A stretch of DNA of 64,000 nt from Paraphoma chrysanthemicola (lineage: Eukaryota > Ascomycota > Dothideomycetes > Pleosporales > Phaeosphaeriaceae): contig JAGMWG010000009.1 in assembly GCA_020744225.1 (NCBI GenBank), forward strand, positions 372,001 to 436,000. The letters are read 5' to 3'. The notes below the pieces were generated by a model, which worked only from the letters and a program-made list of their open reading frames with translations, was not told where the DNA came from and ran no database searches. Positions within the stretch are counted from its first letter, which is position 1, and each line of letters opens with the position of its first letter. The position numbers and the translations under genes are program-made. Positions 12,425 through 21,795 of this stretch are shown one piece after another.

Positions 12425-13147
12425 GGCGCGACGGGCGTGAGTTAAATCATTCTCTGGATCTTAGATCCATGAATTCTGCTTATCGCGATATCTCGCAACG
12501 AACAGTACTGGTTTGAGTTGTCCAAAAGAACGTAGGAAGCGCTACAGGCTTTGGCTATGATTGGAGTTACGTCGGAACTGGAGACGCAGCTCTTCTCGAG
12601 CAATTTCATAGCATGACAGACGACAGTTTTTGCGCTTTGCGCAACTATACTACAAACTCCCAAACGTCATATACGATCAATTGCGTGCTTGCTCCAGATG
12701 CAGCGCCAGGTGACATCACTCGCAACCGCACTGTGCAGTTGCGTTTCTGACCTTCGTAACTTCCATCTAACCGAAACTTCAGCAGACAGCAGACGTAAGC
12801 ACAGAAACTGGCTCATTGGGCTTCCTTCGAAGCTCCTGACACCAGGACATGGTATTTGGATGTGCGAGGTTCCTTTCATCGCAGCTTTCCCAATCAGGCT
12901 TAGGCATCCGCTGGTTTACCGCTACCAAGGTTTCGTTGCCTCACTAGGCTACAAGAAATTGCGCACGTGAGAACACTTGACTGAGTTTCCCGGTACCCCG
13001 ACGCGCCAAAACTTTACAACAATAATACGACCTATTTCAACCACAGTCTGTTTCTGTCGTCTGCCTGGCCGAGGTAGAAGGTATGTACAGTCTTTGCGCT
13101 TTTGGTTGCAATTGATGCACAGATCGCTCATCAAACAAGATTTCAAC
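12425..13147. other. intergenic between paralogues C and D
   Basis: No remnant of the shared domain was recognised. A possible 5'-UTR intron of D starts with AAG|GTATGT near 13079. Confidence 0.4.
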
Positions 13148-14667
13148 ATGTCTCAGCGTCACGAGAGCTTCGCGGCCCCACAAGCTTCCAGTATGTTGCC
13201 GGCGCGCAAGGCCAATAGCGCCTCCACCAATGCGCTTCGCCGCCTCAGGAACAGTCTAGGACGAAATGCTGGCTTGCTCGACCACCTACCCGTTAACAAT
13301 ATCGAGATGGTACTTCAGGAAGATGCTGGGATGGAAGGCTGCATAAATTATAAGATCTGTCTGGGAGCTATTCCAGACGAAAATGGCGGCGAACCTTGGA
13401 CTGCGTGGGTCTATATGTCTAACAGTATGCGCAAAGATGGTCTGCCAGACTTAAGGACTGCGGCTTCTCACTCCCGCAGTGGCAAGTTAAAGTCATACAA
13501 CCAGCAAGAAATTGTATCGAATTGCAAGTTTCGAGATGAGTTCGAAACAGCCGCAATCAAGCGCAATTTGCTGTTTGTGGTACTCAAGGCAAGTCCACCA
13601 GTATCCTACTGCTATCAACCACATAAGCTCATCATAAAGCAGGCCTGTTTCATCTTGAAGGGTTGCGAAATACCCCGTGGTCTGGAAATTACAGATGGCT
13701 TTGCCCGCGATCTCATTTATGCTTGCCGAAAGTATGAGCAAGGCCGAAATGGCTCAGGAAAAGACGACAGCGATATCAGCACGTCGAACAACAACTGTTC
13801 ACCTCCACGTAACAGGCCAAGCATACGAAAGTCTGAGCAGCGCGGCCCGACCATGCAGCGTTTTGAGGTTAGTTTCTCACGGCATGACGTTCACGTCATC
13901 ACTGACACGGAACATAGGCTCCGACAAAGAATGAGGCAATGCTGAAACCACTACAATCTCCTCACGACGTGTCGCCTGTGTCGCCATCTCTTCCCAGGAA
14001 CAAACTACCTTGTGCCCCTGACCAGGCCAAAAATACTCGCCAGCTTCAAGCTGACGCGAAGAAGCCGTCTATTTCCAGCGAACAAACGCTCCAGGAGCCG
14101 GACACGGGCAAGCAACACAACATACTTGGAGCGCCCGAAGGGCCAGCATCAATGCGCAATCTTGATGAGTATCTAGAGATCCGCAGCCACAACGAGGATC
14201 TGATTGACGAGATTGAGGACATCAAGTCCAGAATTAAGGAAGTTGATGCCGACTATGGAAAGAGGCGCCAGAAGCTGTGCAATTTCATCGATCAAGAGCT
14301 GAAGCATATGCACAGCGAAGAACAACGCAAAATTGCGGCAGATTATCTGGCCAGGTACGACAAGATTAAAGCCGATTTCGACGCAGAGAGCAAGAAGGTT
14401 AGGGCCGAGCAACTCGCTGAAGCACAAGAGCACAAAGCTCAGTATGCGCAGCTCAAGAAGGAGCATGAACGACAGGTTCAAGGTTTGCGTAACCTTGAGG
14501 AAAAGAAAGTTCAGCTGAAGCAGTCGCTAGAACATGAAATTGAGCAGAAGCAGAAGAACATCACTATGGACCAGTTGTTGGACTTTGTGCATACCCAGGG
14601 AAGTGCGAGAAAGAAGGCCAAGCTTGAGCATGTACCAAAAGTCGAGGATGACCAAGAGATGAAGTAA
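13148..14667 (+). CDS. tandem paralogue D: unknown domain plus coiled coil; contains a GC-AG intron
   Basis: Family member of unknown function with 471 residues. Exons are 13148-13588, 13643-13867 and 13918-14667, all phase 0. Intron 1 (13589-13642) begins with GCAAGT, the strong form of the rare GC-AG class. It is 54 bp, so retention would merely insert 18 residues. Splicing is inferred because B and C have introns at the same place and all paralogues lack the insert. The shared domain (about residues 28-180) starts 'ALRRLRNSLGRNAGLLDHLPVN' and ends 'ACFILKGCEIP...FARDLIYACRKYEQ'. The coiled coil spans about residues 300-450, and the tail contains 'SARKKAKLEH', which is nuclear-localisation-like. 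The ATG at 13148 has a good context (TTCAACATGTCT). Confidence 0.78.
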
Positions 14668-15003
14668 TAGTTTCAGCACTGGCCATAAATAGCGCCTCTA
14701 AGGTAGCACAACAGACAGCTGTGCACGATATATGAAGTTGAACGGTCTGTGGAAACCAGCTACTACCCATTGTCCATGTTCCGACTACTGATCTTGAGTG
14801 TTCGTCATAAACTACTTTGGTGCAAACTCGTATTCACCGCGTGCCTCCTCCCGTCGACCGTCCCAGTACTGATGGTCACCATAGAAGATCCACTCTAGCC
14901 GTATTGCATTCTTCGCCGGATATAATAAGCATGTATAACATCCTCATACCCTGATATCCTCAAAGTGAGTTGCTCATCAACACCAATCGACAATCGCAGC
15001 ACA
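14668..15003. other. intergenic and promoter of paralogue E
   Basis: Only 336 bp separate D and E. A TATA box at 14921-14928 is the one clear element. Confidence 0.5.
14921..14928 (+). promoter_or_regulatory. TATA box of paralogue E
   Basis: TATAATAA lies 83 bp upstream of the ATG at 15004. This supports a transcript that includes the short first exon beginning there. Confidence 0.5.
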
Positions 15004-16465
15004 ATGGGTTATGAGCAAACAGCCCCACAGAAATCAGTTTGCGCCGCACAGGGTAGGTATATTGCCGCTTTGTATGGCTCCGCAGTGCTGTAGCAGTCAC
15101 TGACAGTAGAACAGACTCACCGCGAGCTAGGATGAACAGAAAGCCCGCCAGCCCGCAATGGAAGCACCCCAACGATGGGACACTCCTCCAGATCAAAGTT
15201 CAAAAGGGTCCTGATGCCGCTCTTCTCAAGTATCTGCCTTTAGAAAAGGTTCGGCTTGAGCGTTTCAACGACATCAAGTCCGAACGCTCCACCGCATTAC
15301 CAATCAAGTTACACTTTGGGCAGATCCCAAACGGCCGCCTCAGTCCGAAGCACGTCGCCATCCTCATATGCGTCCCTTCCGGAGAAGAAAAGACACCAGA
15401 GCAGCAATACAATGTCTTCACACGTGTGGGTAAACTAGAGAAGATGATCAGCGCCGCGGAAGCAATCCGCACCGCTACCTATGCGTCATCTTTCGCGTGC
15501 ATCAAGGGCGTCGGAGGCATGGATGGAGGCTACTTCCGTTCCGTCGCCAAATACTACTTCATCGCGCTGAGGGTTGATATACCAACGCTATGGCCCGTGG
15601 ACGCCACGTTTATCAAGCATCTGACTGCAGCGTGCAGACTCGCGCGAGCAAATTTGAGTCACGCTTGTAGCATGACTACATCTCAGATGGATAATATGAT
15701 TAGAGAAGACCAAGCGGCTGCCCGAGTGCTCAAGCCTCGTCAGGGCGAAGATGAGAGTACTGGTTCGATGGAAAAGGATGATGAGCTGGGTGGCCATAAC
15801 GTCACCAGTCCTGAAAATCATGCGGATCCGCGAATGACGAGCATCAAGCATGGCGGAAACTCTCGCGCCACAAAACCAGAGTCAGCTGCAGGGGTTCGCA
15901 AACCAGGCTTCCTCGAACGTCTTTACGGGCCGTCCATCACTCCTTCCAAGGCTTCCGACCAGACAGCCTATACACGTCCTACTTCTGGTGAACTTCTTCC
16001 TAAGTCTCCAACCCGTGCTGGGAGTGCATCATCAAGTGATGATCTCCCAAGATCTGCCGATACTGCGCAGATATTGTCCTTGGTTAGTTCATAATTACTG
16101 CCTTCTTTGTACTACAGAATGTTAACATTGCCTAGCCTCTGAACGCCCAAGCGAACTTGGAAAAGAAAAAGGCAGTCGACATCATCGATGCATACCGTGA
16201 GAATATCGAGGAGTCCTATCGCATCGCCCAAAGATTCGAGAGTAACCAGAAAGAGCTGGCCGCTGTGAAGGGGGTGATTGAGGCTAATCAGATGCAGCTG
16301 GTTGCACTTCAAAATGAGGAGCAGGAGATCGTGAGCAAACGCGAGCGCTGCAGCAACAAGACGAAGCGCGTCCGCCAGTCGCTCTCGGAGAGGGAAAAGG
16401 ATCTGTTAGATTTAGGTATGGAGTTGGAGCGCTGGAAGAGCTACAAGCGAGCGCGAAATGATTAG
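15004..16465 (+). CDS. tandem paralogue E: unknown domain, disordered linker, coiled coil
   Basis: Family member of unknown function. The preferred model has exons 15004-15052, 15115-16082 and 16136-16465, giving 448 residues. Intron 1 (62 bp) has GTAGGT, a CACTGAC branch site and an ACAG acceptor, and joins a 16-codon first exon in frame. If it is instead a 5'-UTR intron, translation starts at 15132 (426 residues). The shared domain (about residues 35-205) contains 'DAALLKYLPLEKVRLE', a central 'VAILICV' strand and 'VAKYYFIALRVDIP...FIKHLTAACRLA'. Unlike B, C and D, it has no intron before the YYF strand. A Ser/Pro-rich linker and a coiled coil (about 340-440) follow, with the tail 'YKRARND'. 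Confidence 0.75.
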
Positions 16466-16943
16466 TCCAAGCATCAGTATTCTACCGGAAGCTGATCCAC
16501 AATCTGGCGTCATGAGAAGCATCGTGAAGTCAGGAAGAACGCTGGGACTTCTAGATCGCAGCCTTCTGAAGGTACACGCTTCCCACGACAAGATTTATCT
16601 TTGTCTTTAGCTACAATCTAAAAGTTATTCGTACGTAACTGCCGTGCCTGCTGTCGTTGTTGCCTTCAAGCGTGCATGTGTGGCGAGAAACGCGTCGATG
16701 ACGCGCTTGCACGTGCCTGCCCTTCACAGTGCATCTGAACCAATTTTGACTTTGCCCCTGATTGATAGACAGACCTCCCAACTACTTCATCTTCATAAAA
16801 ATGTGGAGTTCACGTGAATAAGCCACACATCACACTTTGTGATCATTTGCAGATTTTTCGAACTTGCCGCCACGGCAAATTCTCAATTCCCTGCTGCCTG
16901 ATTGAGAGTTCGTCGACACGATCGTCTACTCAACATCAACACC
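16466..16943. other. intergenic and promoter of paralogue F
   Basis: No gene is seen. An AT-rich CATAAAAA near 16794-16801 could act as a TATA element for F. Confidence 0.4.
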
Positions 16944-19117
16944 ATGCCCATACAGGCACAGCTAAAACCTCTTACAAGACAAGTGCAGTCCTACCTGACC
17001 AGACTCCGGGCGAAGCTAAAGGATGACGGCCTCCTACACGTTCTGGAGTCATTCCCAGAAGTCAGCACCTTCACTTTTCTCGATGCGCGTATCCTCGGCG
17101 AGCCGGCTTTTTGTTTTCGCTTGGGTTTTCGACCGCAGGTCGACGACGTCTTAGCTACCTCTTGGGCGTACGTGTTCCTCACGTTGACCGACAACATGCC
17201 ACCGGTCCTTTTTCGAGACAAGGCGACTTCCGCATCAAGGAGTGGAGCCCCACCACAGCTCACTCCACGGTCCGCAGCTTCATTATTGCGCAAGGCAGAA
17301 CGCCTTGAGCCACCATTCTGCTTCTTGCAGTTCGACCCGCATGACAATGCTACGAATGTGCGTGGGATGCTGTGCGCAGTGGTCTTGTACTACTCACTTG
17401 TGGCTGGGCTCAGCGACCATGCTCTCAAGTGGAGCTCTTTCGAGGGAAGCCTCTTTCAAGCGCTCACATACATCAATCGGAGCTTTCCCTTTCAGCAATG
17501 GCGAGAAGGAGGGGCACAGGCTTCGGAAGAGGCGATGCAACTCGATGGTCCTGTTTTTGGCGCTGGCCCTGATAGTGATGCACACACGACTGGAGCAGAT
17601 CTGGCCACCTCAACTAATGCTAAGCGTCGTGAGTACCTTCACCAGACACTAAAAGAAACCTTAGACTGACCTTCTGCACTGTAGATACTACATGCATACG
17701 ATCTCTGGGCAGCGCAATAGTCATCCAGCCTGGGACCGATCTAGCAAAGTTCAAGATCCTTCTGGGAAATGAGTTTGAGATCTTGGATGCCATTCCATCG
17801 TTACCGGTCATCATTGAGCCTCAAGACATCTTCCCAGACTACTTTCCCCTCCGGTTGCACATCGGTACTTATCGCGACGTCGACGCGTACCTGTACCCTA
17901 CTCAAAATGGCAATGGCAAAGTCACAATCGTTGCTCACGGTGCCGGAGGTATTTCGAAAGCGTGGAACCTGTTCGAATTGAATGGAATCGAGCTCTTCGA
18001 ACCATTTGCAACACTCATGCGACCAGTCAGCTTGCAAGCCCGCACTCGAGGAAACAGGATACGATATATGGTGTACTACTACTTCATGCTTGCTGAAAAT
18101 GCTGGATTTTCTGGGAGCCCGAGGTTTCAGATTACGGAGAGTATTATACCTACTTTTCTATCAGCCTGCCGGCACCTAAAGAGCGCAATCTATGATCCGA
18201 CAAACACACCACTGCTCCGTCCATCAAAGTGCCTTGATACAGTATCCAGACCGTCGCTCATTGTGAGGCTCATATTGCCACCCGCAAGCCTTGCAATGAA
18301 CACCGACATGCCGCTGAGAACTTCACCTGCGATACTTTCAAGTTCGGAAGAGAAACACCGTGATCCTGGTCAGATTACAAACCTATCATTTTCGGCACGC
18401 CGTGACGAACAGGCCGTATCCGGAGCGAGTAGTATTGGGCCGTCGCAGTCATTGCATATTGACGAAGATGATGATGCGACAAGTCGAACGCCAACAGATG
18501 GCAGCAATCACCACTCTGAGTTGCTCGCCGCTCGTTGCTCCCGGAAATTGTCGCACGACAGTGGTTTTGCCTCATCGCGCGCATCTCCGGCACACCTTAC
18601 GATCATGACAAGCGTAGACCAACAAGCTGAATCAGAGCCCTCTCCCAACATTGTGGCATTGCCTACGCTTGGCCAGAACAGCGTTCAGCATAGAGCAGTG
18701 TCTACACTTACCATAGCCAGTGGAGTTGATGCGATGGACGTCGACTCAACGAATCAACCGCGTCCACCAACACTCCCGGTATTCATACGCGGTGGCCCAA
18801 CGAAATTTGCAAGCAAATCGCAAAGCTATTCACACGTCATCAATCTTTGCAGTGATGAAGATGATAACGTGATATTCGAACCACACAAGTTCGAAATCGA
18901 ACTAACGCCGGAAGTTGAAGATCTCTTCCGCGTGCATCGCCGAGGATCCGAGATCATTGACGATGATGAGCTACGAATGCCGGTGAGAAATAATCGATAT
19001 CGGAAACCCACTCAACAGATGAGCGAGGACGACGATATGATGCAAGTCGATGGTCACTCTTGGAAGTTAGCCTCCCGGAGGCGGTCTCTGGGTTCGCCGT
19101 TATTGCCGCCAGACTGA
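16944..19117 (+). CDS. tandem paralogue F: two copies of the unknown domain, disordered tail with SUMO-interaction-like motif
   Basis: Largest family member, 705 residues. Exons are 16944-17628 and 17685-19117; the 56-bp intron is phase 1 with a GACTGAC branch site. Two copies of the family domain lie in tandem. Copy 1 is about residues 14-190, with a 'VVLYYSLVAGL' strand near its end. Copy 2 is about 245-395, from 'KFKILLGNEFEILDAIPSLP' to 'YMVYYYFMLAENAGF...FLSACRHLKSAI'. The intron falls between the copies. The rest (about 395-705) is low-complexity and acidic or Ser-rich, with 'AMDVDS' and 'MMQVDG' motifs and VINLCSDEDD at about 613-622, matching the hydrophobic-core-plus-acidic-patch pattern of SUMO-interaction motifs. 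There is no C-terminal coiled coil, unlike the five neighbours. Confidence 0.75.
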
Positions 19118-19499
19118 TGGTGACAGCGGGAACATTTGCGGAAGCAGCGACAACCAAGTCCGTCGATTGTTCGAGCGCGGTCTTCGTTGACAGCATCAGG
19201 GCCACTAGAGGTCAACGGTTTAATGAGAAGCCTGATTAGCTTCAGCATATTTCGCAATAGTTGCGTTACGTGGATGAAAGCATGAGGAGGTATACAGGGT
19301 TTCCTTTGAGAATGTATTGAAGAAGAGGGCTGGCGACCTAATCGTACGGACTGTTTCAACACATCGAGTCGATAGAAAATCCGACGTCAATTGCTCAAGG
19401 GTATTCGTACAAGTGGTTGAAACAGGTGGCATAGTCGCATATAAACATCGCCTAGCTAAATAATCGCCCCAACAACCCCTCAAAAAGCAATCTTGGCCA
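19118..19499. other. intergenic between convergent genes
   Basis: This stretch holds the 3' ends of paralogue F (plus strand) and the Atg22-like gene (minus strand). Nothing else is recognised. Confidence 0.5.
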
Positions 19500-21128
19500 T
19501 TACACTCTTTCCCTCTGCATCTTGACATTCTTCTCCCTCTCCAAAAACTCCTCTTGCTCGATGCGACTCTTCTTCACATCCACAAAGAAATATAACCACG
19601 CACAACTGGCCAAACTCAACGCAAACAGGAAATAAAACGGGCTACTATTATTTCCCGTGTCGTCAATAATCGCACTGCTCACCAAAGGCCCAATAAATGC
19701 ACTCGTCTTGCCTACAATTGAAAACAAGCTGAAGAACAAAAACTCTTTACCGCGCGGAGTCACTTCGCTGATCATGATCTGCGAGTAGCTGTACCAGGGA
19801 CATACGAGTAGACCGTAGAAAACCTGATACACCCAGACTTCCCAGCGCTTGTGGAACCCAAAGTTCTGGGTCCAAATACCAATCATGCCCCAGCCGTCCA
19901 GGATGACGATACAGATTGCGACGACCATGAACATGGTTTTAGTGGACAGGCCGTAGTGCTTTTGTATACGCCAAAAGGCGCCGATACCGACTGCTTGCGC
20001 GGCAATACCAACGATAAGGAGATACGTGAGTTGCAAGCTATTGTATGCGACGATTTCGTTCTGGAGTGTTCCGATCACGGTCACCGTGGTGTTGAGGGAG
20101 TCGCCGAGCAAGAAGTAACCCACAAGGTATGCGAGACTTTGACGCAGTTGCCAGATCTGACCGATGGCGTATCCAAGCTGTTTAATGCCTGCGAGGACAA
20201 TGTTGGTGTTTCCTGGGTCTTGGCCTGGACGCCGCTTCTCGAATAGAAACCATGGTATGGCGCAGAGAATCCAGACACCGGTTGCGAATGCGATAAGCAC
20301 GGAAAGACCCCAGTTGTTGTTTGCTTCGGAGTCGTTGACGTGCAGTCCGAACATGATCCCCACAATGACCGCGAGGATGAGGATCTCAAAGACGGATTGA
20401 ACGTAGAATGCGACGTTGGAGAGCTCGTTGCGCTTCATCATGTCCGCGAAGTCATATTCGGCGCGGGAGATTCGTCCTTCGGCGAATTCTTCGGCTTTGA
20501 CGCGGAGTTCTTTGGTGTTGCGCGCAAGGCCGGGGAAGGCGGCTGTCCAGAATGTGACGGTCGTCTGATAGGCGATCAAGCCGACGATGTAAAGACCAAC
20601 ACCGACGTGCCACTTCTCTTCTGTGTGCACGCCTAACCAGCCGAAGCCAATGCCAAAAGCGCATACAGACAGTCCGATAAGAATATTCGGGCGCCATGAT
20701 CCGAAATCTGCGAAGGAACCGAGAATCAAGAATACGACCACTTGGATGGCGAACGAAATTCCGTTGCACAGCAGTACAATGCTATTTATGGTCCTCGTTC
20801 GCCCCATAAATTGCAGAGTTTCAGCGTCGCCGGCTGCCTGGTACATCAAGTTCTGGAAAGCCGTCGGTCCGAAGTTGAATAGCGTGAGTCCATTGTCGCC
20901 GACATAGTACCTGCGGGAGGTCAGACGGTCGCGTCGTTGGAGCGCACTGGCTCTTCAAATATCCACCTACGAATAATATGACCAAATCTCCTTCTTTGTC
21001 GTTTCGTATTTGGGATCAAATTGATCTGGTGCAACTGGCGTGTCGTCGACAGGTACATCAACAGCGCCTTTCGTCGGATCCTCAGCAAGAGCACCCAGTG
21101 GTGCAAGACCAGGGTCGTTCGCAGCCAT
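19500..21128 (-). CDS. Atg22-like vacuolar permease (MFS-related)
   Basis: Member of the Atg22 family, vacuolar membrane permeases that export amino acids released by autophagic breakdown. Exons are 21128-20971 and 20910-19500 with a 60-bp intron (phase 2), giving 522 residues. After a short cytosolic N-terminus come 'KEIWSYYSYYVGDNGLTLFNFGP' and about twelve hydrophobic segments. A charged loop in the first half (about residues 180-215) and the 'WYSYSQIMISEVTPRGKEFLFFSLFSIVGKTSAFIGP' region are typical of the family. The start is the ATG at 21128, since the frame upstream has only a GTG. Fungi often have two or more atg22 paralogues, so which one this is cannot be said. Both residue order and length fit a complete protein. 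Confidence 0.88.
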
Positions 21129-21795
21129 ATCGGTTGGTATTGAAGACACGCGAGTCCTCGAAGTTTGGAGAAAGTAAATCCAGACTATAGCCCCATAAGT
21201 AGTCCCAGAAGAAACTTCTTCTACGCGCGCCAGTCGCCTCTCAATCCCTGCTTAGCGGAAACGTCATCACCGGCGATAAGGCCATCGCGCATCAGTGGAG
21301 TTGCATGCAAGCGGGTTGCATCCGGTTCCTAGAGCATAGGACGAAATAGGATAGCTGGAGGGGAAGGCCTATCATTAACGGTGTGGCTGTCGAAGTCAAG
21401 AGCGGGTTGGTTGGCTAGTTGGTTGCTAAGCCGCGGTTGCAGCGGACAAGCTCGCGCCATCGCGGTCAAGCTTCGCCACGCCCGGGCCAGGGTTTTGTGG
21501 GGAGCGAGAACGCGTTGGGACGGCGCCAGTGACCGAACTTCAACACCATTGTGGAGGTCTTCAACACCAATATATGGCTCGCGGAACAGCCTGCATATTA
21601 GCAGGGAGTTTTGAAGCTGTAGAGACTCCTTCTATCGCGCATCGCCATCACGCGTGGCAGTATATCGGACACGGGAAAACGCGTTGGGTGGAAGCGCGAG
21701 CCAGTATCGCATTAGCAATGGTTTTGAGGTATGCTGACATGCCATTTATCAGAGAAGTGGAGTCTATCATAAACGCGTGAAACTCCTGCGGAACT
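21129..21795. other. intergenic, no gene recognised
   Basis: Upstream of the Atg22-like gene and downstream of the rhamnosidase gene. No family-like frame or repeat is recognised. Confidence 0.45.

Noticed and set aside
19500..19700. Continuation of the paralogue array beyond F
   Set aside because: The next gene is an Atg22-type permease with no family domain, and the 19118-19499 gap shows no remnant of it.
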